A DNA stretch of 64,000 bases from Isoetes taiwanensis (Eukaryota > Streptophyta > Lycopodiopsida > Isoetales > Isoetaceae): positions 11,674,907 to 11,738,906 of the forward strand of contig JAJEKV010000044.1 of the NCBI GenBank assembly GCA_021234155.1. Reading direction: 5' to 3'. The notes beneath the pieces are model-generated. The model made no database searches. It was not told the DNA's origin and saw only the letters and a list, made by a program, of their open reading frames with translations. Position 1 is the stretch's first letter. Each line of letters begins with the position of its first letter. The position numbers and the translations under genes are program-made. Shown one piece after another: positions 20,759 to 31,760 of the stretch.

Positions 20759-23700
20759 TCATTCAATAAAAATTTGCACTGACTATCCAAATGGTCCCTT
20801 GTATGCAACAGGTGCCTAATTTAGTAAAGAGAGCCAGAATCGTGAGCAATCATGAATTTCCCTTTTTAAATGGTCATTAATCAAATCTATTTCAGCACGT
20901 TCTCAAAAGTTTTGCTACATAGAGTGATGACATTTGCTATGGACTTGGTGATCTATTAATAATTGATTAGCATACTCTGAAGTGTAGCAGATTACATCTA
21001 CAAAATTTAATGAGTGAAGAATGGATCTAAGCTGTTCTATAAGCATGAAAAATAGAGTAGACTTACAAAGCAGCATAACTCCATTGTATTATGCCAATCG
21101 TATCCAAAACTCATGCTTATGGCATCTCTCTATATCCCTGATACTGCAACCTGAAAGCAGGGACAATACATCGCACATTCCAGAAAGTACTCACGACAAA
21201 TCTTATGAAAGAAAACCTGAATCTTGTGCTTCAACCAAAAACTATAAGTAGTTAATGTTGTTTCCTTGAAGTGCAGTAAGGACAGTTGCTCAAGAATAAC
21301 ATATTGCCTTAATATGTCGATAGGGTAAAGATAAAGAAAGCTTCTTCTGGATTGAGTAGAAAGCAACTCCGTCCAACTAACCCATCTATCAAAGCAATAA
21401 CAAATTAACCGATATAGCATAAATCTGTACCTGGCCTGGATCGGAGTGAACAGCAAGAGAGTGGGACTCGAAGCAATTTCGAAATCATGGCATGCATGCA
21501 TACCAAGATGCGGAAAAGGGAAACTCCAACCTCTATCTCGGAGGATCAAAGAACTATGGCAAAAAGAACTATGGCAAGGTATTTCAAAGCCGCAGTAAAT
21601 CGTGGCATGTGCCTGCTCCGGACAGCTGGAATAAGAGCCACGATCCGGAAATCATACAGTGGAAAAAACAATCTAATTTTTGGGTTGACGGAAAATTATT
21701 CCGGCTGCAAAAATCTTCATAACCTTAGAAAAGCTGCCTGGAAAAAAAATCATAAAAGTTTTCCACCTGCCGGAAAAACCAAATTTAAACAATAGGATAC
21801 CCAGACTTTCACGATAGATCTAATGGTGGAACAGTTTGAGTTTAGTGGAGAAAGCAATCTGAGTAACTGACCAGATAGGGTCTCTCTACCATTATGCTGT
21901 TGTGGAATAGGACTTCCCTTAGTACGCACATCATGATGCATAGAGAACCCATATAATAGCCCTAATGCTTCCTATTTGCCCCATTGGGGACTCTCTGTAT
22001 TTTTATTACTATTATTAATAACAAAAAACACACTCTTACCCTCAAAAAAAAAAAAAAAACCTTTGAGCCTGTTAAGACCTAAGAAATAACAGACTTTAGG
22101 CCTTATAGTTCCATTTGGAAAAAATAAGACCTTCAATTGCAATCCTAGAAATAGACGGTGCGATCTAATTCTAGGCCCTGATAAAGAGCATCTAAGAATA
22201 AAAAATAGATCCATAAACATAACTTTACGAACAGAAGTAGGGGATGAAAAATATCTAGATAAATTGACAAGAGTACATAAGGAATGATACAATACCATAT
22301 CATCACATGAGAAATATAGTAAAATCCAGTCAAAAAATCTTATCAATAGATCTTCCATAAGCAAGTTATAATGTTTCAGTAGAGTAGAACAATTTCATAA
22401 GAGAAAGATTTCATGTCATAATGTAAAAAAAGGAGCATAACCAGTGTTCACAGATTTCACCATAAAGAGTCTTTCGCATTTTGAGCAATAACTTTGCTCA
22501 ATCTCTTAACCAATTAATCACCATACGGAGGGATAAGTTCGGTTACCTGCAGTGAAACCAAGAGACAGTTAGCCTAATGGGTAAAAGCTCAAGTCACAAC
22601 AGGTAAGCAATGAACCTATCCGGCTTAACGCCCTTCACCATTAACCAAAATTGCAGTTTAAATTAATATGCTAAATAAATGAAACAGTCTTATCGCCCTT
22701 CACTATTGCATAGAGAGCACTCGTCAAAAAATAAGTCAAGGAAAACCAAAAGCATACACTGTTCATTAAAGATCACATCAAGCATGATTATCATAGGGTA
22801 AGGGACAATAAGCCACAGTCTAAATTTACAGCAGAATAAGCTATAACGACACAGAAATAAGGTGGCAGCGAGCAAGAAGTAAGCCCATGGAGAACTCTAA
22901 CGAGTTAAATGTAGAAGCTAGGAACCACGTAAATGCGAAGTTAAATATCATGGCAACAACATGTAGCAGTAACATGTATCATGGTAACATATGGCGGTGG
23001 CACAATTCATGTAGCAGTGGCATAATTCATGTCCACAAAGGATCACCAATCTTAAAGTACATTCAGCAAGTTAAAAATAGAAAGCAGACTAGAAAACAAG
23101 TTATAGGCCATGTTTCCAGCAGAATATCTTGTAGGTTTAATGCAAGCTAGTGGCGACATATTTTTAAAAGGTCCTATAAGTAGATTAACAACAATAGGCC
23201 CAGGAACATTTACAGGCCAACATGTATATTAAATAAGCTGCAGGCTAATTTTACAGCAGAATAACTTAAATGGATCTATAGTACAGCTAGAATAGCTATC
23301 AGAACTAGAGATAAAATACATGGATAATAGTGAACTAGAGATCTACACTAGCCATATGCGACATATAAATTTATAAAAATACCGCTCAAAAAGATCAGCA
23401 GTTGAACAGTAAGTGAACTTTATGCGTGGACGGTTAACATAAACTTGTGCAAGGCAGCTATGTGAGAAACTGGAATATCTACACAAAAACCATTTACTAC
23501 AGAATAAGTGCATTTACTAGCTAATTGATACGCTTGAGACATTGATTCAGATGTTTTCTGGCTAATATCATCTTCTTCGATAAGTATAACTAGGCTAGGA
23601 GCTCAGAATGAATACTCCCATCTATCTACAAATGTCTATCTTTAGAGAGTAACTCACGGCACATAAAGTTCTATTGCAGAGTCTATCTTAAATCTATATT

Positions 23701-25153
23701 AGAGTTAAGAAAGAGAAAGCAGCAAAACCCTTAAGCTGCTGCACATGTAAGCATGTGTATGTTGTTCCAAGCTCAAGCAATCAGGAATCTGGAGATGCAA
23801 AATCCATAAGTCTAGATATTTTAGAAGATTGATCTAAGTTTACAATGGAACCAAAAAACAAAAGTGGCAATAAGTACAACCCTGTGCCAAATGACTGAGC
23901 AACCTAAGATAGCATAGGAAATAGAGCATAGCAGATTATGTTTGACAAGATGGTTAACATTTTGGATCACAGAAATGAGCATGTTTACTCAAACCAAAGG
24001 AGAAAGATCCCTGCTCAAAAAACTGTAAACTAGAAGCTGGAATTAAATGTACAGGCCTGAAAATCCATACAAGATAACAGAAAATGACTGGAGCATAGAT
24101 TGAAAGATCGATCATATTTATAGGGTGAGAGAAGAGAAATTATAGGAAAAGAAGAAGAGCATCAGACTAGAAAAATCCAGCCAAAAAATATCGTAGAATT
24201 GAAATAAAAAATGGGTCAAGAACCTGGTTCGTGCAGTTGCCATCTACTTGGTCGATTTGAGCTATTCTTCTGTAGCCGATTTGGTAGAGAGTAGCCGATT
24301 TGGTAGAGATCACATACGGCAAGGAAATTGGCGCCTCGGTGCTTGGCTATTCAGAACTGTGCATTTCTTTGTTGGCTAAACCTTGAACACTTTGAGCAGA
24401 GCTCCCTTCTTCTTCAAGAGCAAAAGACATCACACGAAAGTGGAGAAACCTGATGTTCAGAGAAAAAAGCCTTTCCAAAAGGAGATGGACAAAGCCGTAA
24501 AGAAGCTAGATGTGTCCAGAAGGATTCTGCTTGAAAGTCGTATGTGGCCATCGTGGCTTAAAACCAAATGGTAGGACAAGGTAAACCCTAAACAAATTAT
24601 AGATAAAAAAGGGAACCCTAACAAATATCCTTAACAACATATTTCAGGAATAGATAATAAATTGCTAGAAGAAACTAAGGTCATACGCACCACTAACTTC
24701 CAAAAAAAAATACATGATCTTTCATAATCCTGCATGGCTAAAATCCCTATAAACGTGAAGCATTTGAAAGGGTCGGTTGACTAAAGAAAGAGAATAGAGC
24801 GGAAAGAGGGATATTTGAAGGAAATTTAGAAGCAAATGTTTATTGGTGTAATTGAAATCTATGAGACAATCTATGGGGCAGAAGGTCGATCCAATGGTTA
24901 CACAAAAAGGTAAGGAGGATATACACTTGGATAACATAGCAAAGATAATAGTCAACATAAAAGTCAAAAAAAAAAAAAAAAAAAAAAAAAGATAGGGGAA
25001 AAAAGGAGGAACAATATCCCAAGGAACTTTCGTAGTATGAGACTTTCTAAAATGCACTCTAGAGATCACGTGATAGAAACATAGGTAATAACCTATGAGA
25101 GAAACAACTACAAAAGGTTGCTAAAAAAATTACGAGAATACATTATGTTTACA
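20759..25153. other. Long non-coding stretch
   Basis: No gene was identified in about 4.4 kb. It holds a 16-base A run near 22050, an AGCCGATTTGGTAGAGA direct repeat at about 24276 and 24291, and a 24-base A run near 24966. A 63-codon plus frame at 24383-24574 is Lys/Arg-rich (VEKPDVQRKKPFQKEMDKAV) and protein-like but unrecognised. About 21.72-21.86 kb loosely resembles about 37.6-37.75 kb (AAACAATA and CCAGACTT contexts), suggesting a shared old repeat. Confidence 0.35.
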
Positions 25154-25194
25154 AGAAATTTATCGCGGCGGCCAAGGCCGCCGCGAACATTTCT
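25154..25194. repeat. GC-only palindrome in AT-rich DNA
   Basis: CGCGGCGGCC (25164-25173), AA, GGCCGCCGCG (25176-25185) are perfect 10-bp arms. The outer AGAAAT (25154) and ATTTCT (25189) also pair. About 20 bases further is TGGTATCAG (25206-25214), which resembles a methionine-tRNA primer binding site, but no LTR pair was found. Confidence 0.9.
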
Positions 25195-25894
25195 CTTTAC
25201 CAACTTGGTATCAGTTCTAAACCCATTACTATGGGGAGCATTTTAAGGTGAAGTTTCTCAATTCAAACTGTAGCAAAAAAAAGATGTTGAAAAAACCAAT
25301 CTTTACATCTTCTGTTAGGGTAACAGCGTAAAAGTGTCCGTGATTGCACTAGGCTTGACCCATTACCAAACGAGAGTGTAAACAATTTGCTTGCACTAGG
25401 CTTCACCCATTACCAAACCTGAATGTAAACAATTTGCTTTTTAAATGTAATTTCTTAACCGAAATTCATTTGTTCACACTATATGGAGAATGGGCAAGCC
25501 ATAATCTCAATGCAAACAGTTGCTGCCAAAGTTGGAGCTTGGATATGTGCATATATATTTCTTATAACTAGCAAGGTGACGAGTTTACAGAAAGTAACTA
25601 AGTGCCTTTACACAATGCACAAAGTGGATGAGTTCAGATTATATACCCTTTACCTATCAATGAAGAGCAAGAAGAAGCCAACAGATGTAAATTAGGGCCA
25701 ATCAGATAGCGGTGAATAGGAATTGAATAAAAAAGAAAGCACGATAAGCAGCCCAACAAAGAAACCCGGAGCATCCTCATGCCCTCAAATACCTTTCGGT
25801 GCCAGCGCCAATGCCAAGGCTTCTTCAAAGACTGCAATTCGAACCCCCTGCCAATGCATCCTTTTTGCCCTTAAAGGGCAGGGGTTTGATCTTT
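25195..25894. other. Non-coding, flank of the second 108-bp copy
   Basis: A short direct repeat around CACTAGGCTT, CACCCATTACCAAAC and GTAAACAATTTGC lies at about 25347-25395 and 25394-25437. On the minus strand 25855-25795 reads GGCAGGGGGTTCGAATTGC and then a diverged echo of the 108-bp block (AAGAAGCCTTGGCATT), so the sequence beside this copy recalls the region upstream of the copy at 13.5 kb. Confidence 0.5.
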
Positions 25895-26002
25895 GTGAGG
25901 TTTCTTCCACAAGCTTCCCTGATACAGTGGCGAAGCAGGCCAACAGTTTGGGAGCCGTCAAATACAAGGCTTCTTGAGCATCTGCAAAGACAATGGACAA
26001 AC
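25895..26002 (-). repeat. 108-bp repeat, second copy
   Basis: This is the reverse complement of 13513-13620 with one difference (GTGGAAGAAACC here, GTGGGAGAAACC there). The tRNA-like head seen before copy 1 is absent at this end; a diverged GGGGGTTCGAA phrase lies on the other side instead (about 25836-25848). Confidence 0.9.
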
Positions 26003-27302
26003 CAGTCTCTTGCTGCTTCTCCTTGGCCGGATTTGAAGAAAAGCACTCACAAATGAACAAAAACCTTTTACCTTCAAGCTATGGCAATGTAGGCCTGGAA
26101 TAAACAAGCGCAAACTACATGCACGCTTCCGGCGCTCCAAATACAAGCATCACATCTTCCAAATCCGCCAGCAAAACCTTCTACTTTCGGCCCCGTGATC
26201 GCCCACGAAATGCAACCTAATTAAGAAAACCCTAATTACCTTCTAAAACCGAGCTGTATGAAGCCATGGTCAGCCACGCTCGAGCCCAAAAAATGCCGCC
26301 CATGAATACAGGAAAATCAAAGATGCCTTTTTGCCCTATTCCCATACCAAAATTCATACAATACACCCCATTAACCTTCCAAACCTTATGTACTAAAAAT
26401 ACGGTTTCATGAACTAGCAAACCATATCTATACAACTCAAAGTGAAAGTTCATAGGACATTCAGAAGAAGCAATAACGAATTATTCAAATGCTACAGGAG
26501 GCAACACATCATGAAAAGGAAGTTCTAAAAATAGACATAAAGCTAATATTCTAGGATTATGCTCAAATACGGACTGCCTATAGCCAGCATATATCAAATA
26601 CGATTGTTTGTGATAGAATCTAGTATTATTAGATGTGCCATCTAGGACATAGTATTTATAAGGCTTTCCACATGGTAATCCATATGATGCTCTATATTCT
26701 GAACACGAGTATTGGTCTTATTTTGAGGATACAAATCCCACTCTCTAGCCTAGGTTTAGAGGATAGTTGTATTTTTATGTAAGTCTCTAGAATAATCTAA
26801 TGGCTATGCATCTTGACATGGCAGCTCCATAGTACTCACATAATGTGGTACTTATAGTGTCTTATACATAGTATGATATCTACTTTACTTCCGTTTCCCC
26901 CCTTCTTTTATTTCTAAAATCTACAGATGCAATAAATATCTTGATTTTTGTATTCTATCTTTCAAACCGTTGAAAATTAGATGTTGCTCTGCCTGAAGTT
27001 TCCATGGTAAGAAAATTTATACAACGCCAAATAACAATTAGAACCCAAATTCCAATGCATGACATATAATCCATATTCATTGCTTTGACTTTCTTGCCAT
27101 AAACATTATATTATTGTAGAGCTACATATAGTCAATTCTTACCATTTGATTCCTTAATTATTGCTCTCGATTGCTGAATTGCTCGCTTTTTCGCGAGCCA
27201 ATATACTCATTGTTATCAATAACATGCACCGCAAAATACATGAATGAATGGCGAAATTTATGTTGCGCTGATAAAGGATAACCTAGTAAAGCAATGTCAA
27301 CT
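26003..27302. other. Intergenic, upstream of the root-cap gene
   Basis: No gene is recognised. The proximal 300 bp should contain the promoter of the gene at 27350. Confidence 0.4.
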
Positions 27303-27310
27303 CTTATAAG
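27303..27310 (+). promoter_or_regulatory. Possible TATA box
   Basis: TTATAAGA lies 40-47 bp upstream of the ATG at 27350. That gives a short leader at best, so this is a weak assignment based on position and sequence only. Confidence 0.35.
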
Positions 27311-27349
27311 AAGAAGGAATGCTTGTCCTGACTAAACACTTATCATACG

Positions 27350-28351
27350 ATGGCCTCTGCCTCTACAATTTGTTTGATGCTTCTAGGTTTGACTACATTT
27401 ATGGTAGCTGAAGCAATAGATAACCCTTGCACTACTGGACTATGTGTAGGTCTCAATCTTACTTGCCCTCCAGGATGTGTTGATGGTTGCCGTGTCAATT
27501 GCAGAAACTGCCATACCAATTGCGGTAATCTTCATAATTCACAATATACTTCCTTTTTTATAAATTATTTAGGTTGCAATCGAAGAGGAGCAGTATGTCA
27601 AGATCCTCGCTTTGTTGGGGGAGATGGGACTACTTTTTATTTCCATGGCAAGAAGGATGAGGACTTTTGCCTTGTTTCAGACAAGAACTTGCATATCAAT
27701 GCTCATTTCATTGGCAAAGAAGGTGGAGTAGGCCGCAAACGTGACTTCACATGGGTCGAGTCCCTTGGGATATTGTTTGGATCCCACAAACTCTATTTGG
27801 GTGCTAACAAGGCATCCACGTGGGATGATGAGGTTGATCAATTGAGCATCATCTTTGATTCCACTCTAGTGCACATCAACCAAACTATAGGTGCTTCTTG
27901 GAAAGATCAACTTGCTGGTATAAGTATGACACGTAATTCACCTACAAACACAATTTCATTGGAAATACATGACCTTCTCTCCATCGATGTATCAGTTGTT
28001 CCAATCACTAAGGAAGAATCTCGTGTCCATAACTATGGTATTACAGATGAGGATTGCTTTGCCCACCTTGATTTGCACTTTAAATTCTACCAGCTTTCAC
28101 ATGATGTCCATGGAGTTCTTGGACATACCTATGCTCCTGGATTTGTGAGTCCTATAAAGCGTAATGTCGCGATGCCTGTGTTTGGAGGGGAAAACCTTTT
28201 TGCAACTTCTTCACTGATGGCTCCTGACTGCAAAGTTTCTAGGTTTGGAGGAGAAGACAATGATGAAGAATTAAAGGAATATCCTTCACAATTTCCCGCA
28301 ATAGAATGTAGTGGATTATCAAGTGGTCGTGGGATTGTCTGCCGACGTTAG
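27350..28351 (+). CDS. Root-cap family secreted protein
   Basis: This is a single uninterrupted frame of 333 codons. Residues 1-22 form a signal peptide (MASASTICLMLLGLTTFMVA then EA). A cysteine-rich segment follows at about 27-60 (NPCTTGLCVGLNLTCPPGC, then CRVNCRNCHTNC). The main domain begins at about residue 83 with CQDPRFVGGDGTTFYFHGKK, then DEDFCLVSDKNLHINAHFIG, RDFTWVESLGILFGSHKLYL and ASTWDDEVDQ. It ends with GVLGHTYAPGFVSP, the VAMPVFGGEN region and SSLMAPDCKVSRF. These are hallmarks of the plant root-cap/LEA-like family (Pfam Root_cap, PF06830), expressed in root caps and other tissues. The biochemical role is not established. Length is typical of the family, and all conserved blocks are in frame, so the gene looks functional. 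The ATG chosen begins the signal peptide and is the first in frame. Confidence 0.93.
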   Translation: MASASTICLMLLGLTTFMVAEAIDNPCTTGLCVGLNLTCPPGCVDGCRVNCRNCHTNCGNLHNSQYTSFFINYLGCNRRGAVCQDPRFVGGDGTTFYFHGKKDEDFCLVSDKNLHINAHFIGKEGGVGRKRDFTWVESLGILFGSHKLYLGANKASTWDDEVDQLSIIFDSTLVHINQTIGASWKDQLAGISMTRNSPTNTISLEIHDLLSIDVSVVPITKEESRVHNYGITDEDCFAHLDLHFKFYQLSHDVHGVLGHTYAPGFVSPIKRNVAMPVFGGENLFATSSLMAPDCKVSRFGGEDNDEELKEYPSQFPAIECSGLSSGRGIVCRR

Positions 28352-29039
28352 GTTATACAACGATCAAGCATATATGGATGTCCTAAATATGCATTTTATT
28401 TTGCGTATTATGCTCATATATCCTGAATAATTAGGTGATATTTCCATGTAAAACAAAGCTATATTCTATATTAATTTCTTAGTGATGGATGTTATTCTAA
28501 AATTTTGAACAATACTAAGTAGTATAAGGGCCATTCTCGTGATGAGGGCTCGCGATATACGCACACTGATAGATAGGCTTTTCATTCATCACAACAGCAA
28601 TATACATCGGGTTTATAATTTTTGAAGTGAGTGGGATAGCTGACCATAGGCACAATATCGGACTACCCCATATAAAGAGAAAATGACAATGAGATCATGA
28701 TAGAGGGAGGAGACTTGAAATTTGATTTCCCCATATACTGATCATGGTCATAAGTGGTAGGATATAGGATCCAAGAGTTCAGAAAGTCCATGGTCGAGGT
28801 CATAGAAAAAGAGACACGTGGATTAGACATGGAATTTAAGCTTTCTAAATGGTAATTACATATACGGTTCTCCAAGGATGTTGCATATACATATTGCATG
28901 TACTGCATAAGAAGGTTGATCTATGATGATGCAAAGAAACTTGGTGTAGTATAAGTTCTTTTGGCTCTTAGTCAAAACTACACATGAAAATGCAAATTAA
29001 AAAAATTGCTATCATAATGCATCAATAGTTGTATATTGA
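28352..29039. other. 3' flank of the root-cap gene and repeat fragment
   Basis: The stretch at about 28532-28620 (GGGCTCGCGATATACGCACAC, then AGGCTTTTCATTCATC) matches phrases at 15940 and 9690, so a piece of the region A/B repeat family lies here. No polyadenylation site was assigned. Confidence 0.5.
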
Positions 29040-29266
29040 GTTCGATCCTGCATCTAATTATTCGAACGAGGTGCACCCTAGACTACCACAGTTGTGGCAC
29101 CTATGATTTTGAAATATGAAATACGAGTTCGCCTAAAGGTTTTGATGGAGTATGGAATCTCTATACGGCTTCGCCTAAGATTTTAGAATATGAAGTACGA
29201 AGGCTCGAACCTCTACCGAAATAACTCAATGTAACCAATGACCACTATAACCAATGAGCTAACATG
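29040..29266 (-). mobile_element. SINE-like element with tRNA-type promoter boxes
   Basis: On the minus strand TTAGCTCATTGG (about 29264-29252) resembles a pol III A box, and GGTTCGAGCC (about 29212-29203) matches a B box, about 50 bp apart, close to tRNA spacing. The body then contains two related arms around TAGGCGAAGCCGTAT and TAGGCGAACTCGTAT (about 29180 and 29130). This fits a tRNA-derived SINE or a tRNA pseudogene. Target duplications and a tail were not identified. Confidence 0.5.
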
Positions 29267-30461
29267 ATCATTTTCTATCTTAAATCTAGATTTTTTTTTA
29301 TTTTTATTTTTTTGTAACAATCAATTCAATTAGTTTAGGGATATGGTCTATGGTTTTAGGAATTGTTATTTTCACATCCATATCAAATCCTCCTGGAACC
29401 CCCTGTTATTGTGCTACATATTCGACAGATTGTAGACATACTCAATGCAAGGGATATTCCTAAATGCCAAATGGCTGCTCTTCTTCTAGCAGATGCAGAC
29501 AAATCTCTTCTATACTACCAAATCAACTCTTTCTTTTTCCTCAACATTATTAACTCTTTTGTGCTCAATGACTTCATGCAACTCTTTGCATACCTTATAT
29601 AAAGCTTAAGATTTTGTTTAAACTCCATATCATGAAGCGTTACATGTGATCTTGCCCATTAATGCTTTGATATATTACTGTTTAAATATATAGAGAATAG
29701 AGGTTCCCATTACGTGGTTATTATTTGTACGTAATAAATGGCTATCACGTTGCTTTAGGCTTACAAAATGAGAATAACTATTACTATGAAATAAAAATCC
29801 ACAAAAGAGCATACTCCACATTTTCACTTAAATCTAAATGACATCCATGTGACTGTCAGTATTTTATAGGCTGGGAACATTTCGAATACAGGCAACAATT
29901 GTTTTCTTTAAATGACGAAGTATGTTCCTTATGCATAAGGAACATCAATTGAGAATAGTACATGGAAGTGAAGCATAAGCACAAAAGAAAGAGTAGAGTG
30001 TGATGTACATATCAGGATGATGGACCTTGATTGTTGCTTCTAAACCAAGCACTCTTTCATGGAAGTGCTTTAATAGTCAAAGACAAATTCAGTTATTATG
30101 TCTACTTTGCTCAGGAGCAGCAAATTGCTCCTCCGAAGTGAAAACTAAGAAATCGTTCCTACAAAGTGAAAACTAAGATCTTTAATCGGATTGAGGGCTA
30201 GATAGTTTAATAATGCATGTTGCTTTAGTTCTAGTCAATATTCAGCCACATGTAATTACGTGAATGGATAGATGCCTCATTTTTCTTCTGGCATCATCCA
30301 ATCTATGATCACATCTTTAGATTAAGCTTGCACCAAAAGATTTCAATTTCTTAAGTAGAATTGTCTTCAACTAATAACAAATGCTACTCACATTTAACAG
30401 CAAAGCTTTACTGCAAGATAAAGGAAACATAACAATTGAAAAGTTAACAATAATAAAAGAA
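29267..30461. other. Non-coding
   Basis: AT-rich with T-runs near 29290. A short palindromic ATGTTCC(T)TATGCATAAGGAACAT lies at 29922-29945. No gene is recognised. Confidence 0.4.
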
Positions 30462-30857
30462 CAATAGAAGTGGTAATTTACTCTATTCCAACTTAACACC
30501 TCAAATTTGGTTAGCACAAACTATCTTTCACCTTGAACAATCTGTCAAAACTATAATATCAAAAGTTCTCGCAATGTCCTGGAGATTGCAGTTGGTTAGC
30601 AATGGTGCAGTTGTAGCAAATTTAACCATGAAGCTCATTTGGTAATTTTGTCTTAAAGAATAGTAGAAGTGATAATTTACTTTATTCCAAGTTAAGCATC
30701 TCAAATTTGGTTAGCATCAACCATCTTTACGCCTTGAACAATTTGACAAAACTATAATATCAAAAGTCGTTCTTGCAACGACTTTGAGATTGCACTTGGT
30801 TACTTTCAACTTAGCATGGTTTGCTTGTAGTGAATTTAACCGCGAAGCTCATTTGGA
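30462..30857. repeat. Tandem duplication of about 195 bp
   Basis: Units at about 30462-30645 and 30656-30857 share TCAAATTTGGTTAGCA, AAAACTATAATATCAAAAGT and GAAGCTCATTTGG. Divergence is moderate. Confidence 0.8.
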
Positions 30858-31204
30858 CCGATCGGTAGTATCTGGTCACAAGTAAACAATGCACAAGTAG
30901 TTAAGAACTCGATGTTCGCTAAGAATCAAGGCAATGCGGCATTATACAGAGATGACACATTCTGTTTCCTTCAGCCCACTTGCATCCCAAGAATCAATGG
31001 ATAATATTTGGACTTGGTGACTTAGTTTCATTATCTGAGCTGGCTCATCTCTTCCTTTGACCTTGCTCTTCTCTTACCCTATCTATATGCATTCATTTCT
31101 TCCCCTGAGCTTGCTCATCTCCTTCCCTATTTATATACATTCATACATCATTCACTGCAACAACAGTAACAACCATTACATCAAATGCGATGCAACTTGT
31201 CTAG
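30858..31204. other. Non-coding
   Basis: It contains a loose two-fold repeat around TGAGCT, GCTCATCTC and TTCCCTATTTATA (31035-31145). Nothing else is seen. Confidence 0.35.
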
Positions 31205-31760
31205 ATAAAACAAAAAAAGAAAGAAAGAATGATTTTTATCGTCTATTGAGACCAAACGGCCTATGGGACCCAAAAGGAGCGCAGCAAACTTATTACTGCC
31301 TGGGTTAAAAAACCCCCGCCCTGAAGGGTTTTCGAGGGAAAAACCATGGCAGTAATAAGAATGCTGTCAAACTGTACAAGTATACGTCATCATAAAATAA
31401 ATGTATATATATATGTCAAGTGTGTGCCCGAGGACATAACTGATCTCGCATGTCCATAACCTCCAGAAGGTATGATCCCAACACTCGTATAGAAGTCGCG
31501 CTCAATGTCACATACAGCGGCTGGCTAGGCCTGACCAACTCAGCATAGCGCATCCGGATTTGATCATATGCTGAGCAACTTTGAAGGGTATGAGATTCAT
31601 CCTCAATGACTCCCATTTGGCAGCATTGACAGAGCCTATCCTGGCGTGGCTCACCTATCCATCTGCCCGTCTCAATTCGAAGATGGTGGCTCCTGTGCGA
31701 ATGGAGGCAATGAGTCTGCGCCTTTTCATGGGCAAGTAGGTACGCAGGTAGCATCGCGGA
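31205..31760 (-). mobile_element. 5'-truncated LINE, C-terminal ORF and 3' end
   Basis: A minus-strand frame (31754-31416, 112 codons) reads HRSHHLRIETGRWIGEPRQD, RLCQCCQMGVIEDESHTLQS and CSAYDQIRMRY. This is the cysteine/histidine-containing domain that follows reverse transcriptase in plant LINEs. Downstream on the minus strand comes a 3' untranslated region containing hairpin C. It ends in the phrase TTTGGGTCCCATAGGCC, then GATAAAAATC, then an ATTCTTTC-type tail (about 31240-31208). The same 3' end occurs on the plus strand at 33541-33659. The reverse transcriptase part is missing, as expected for 5' truncation. The C-terminal block matches the decayed one at 38.5-38.8 kb. Confidence 0.8.
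31281..31367. repeat. Hairpin C: same core, third set of arms
   Basis: The arms GCAGCAAACTTATTACTGCC (31281-31300) and GGCAGTAATAAGAATGCTGT (31348-31367) pair at 17 of 20 positions, with the inner 12 perfect. The interior has AAAAAACCCCCGCCCT, then GGGTTTTCGAGGGAAAAACC. The nested stem pairs CCCTCG with CGGGGG (one wobble) around CCC/GGG on the minus strand. The right-hand LINE copy at 33541 contains the outer arm sequence (AGTAATACGTTTGCTGC) but not the core or the second arm. Confidence 0.88.

Noticed and set aside
25206-25214. TGGTATCAG as a Copia-type primer binding site
   Set aside because: No LTR pair, polypurine tract or gag/pol remnant was seen around it. Nine bases alone are weak.
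28538-28562. Hammerhead-ribozyme-like phrase (GTGATGAG, CTC) also at 15932
   Set aside because: The conserved CTGANGA and CGAAA core bases are not both present, and no flanking stems I and III could be drawn.
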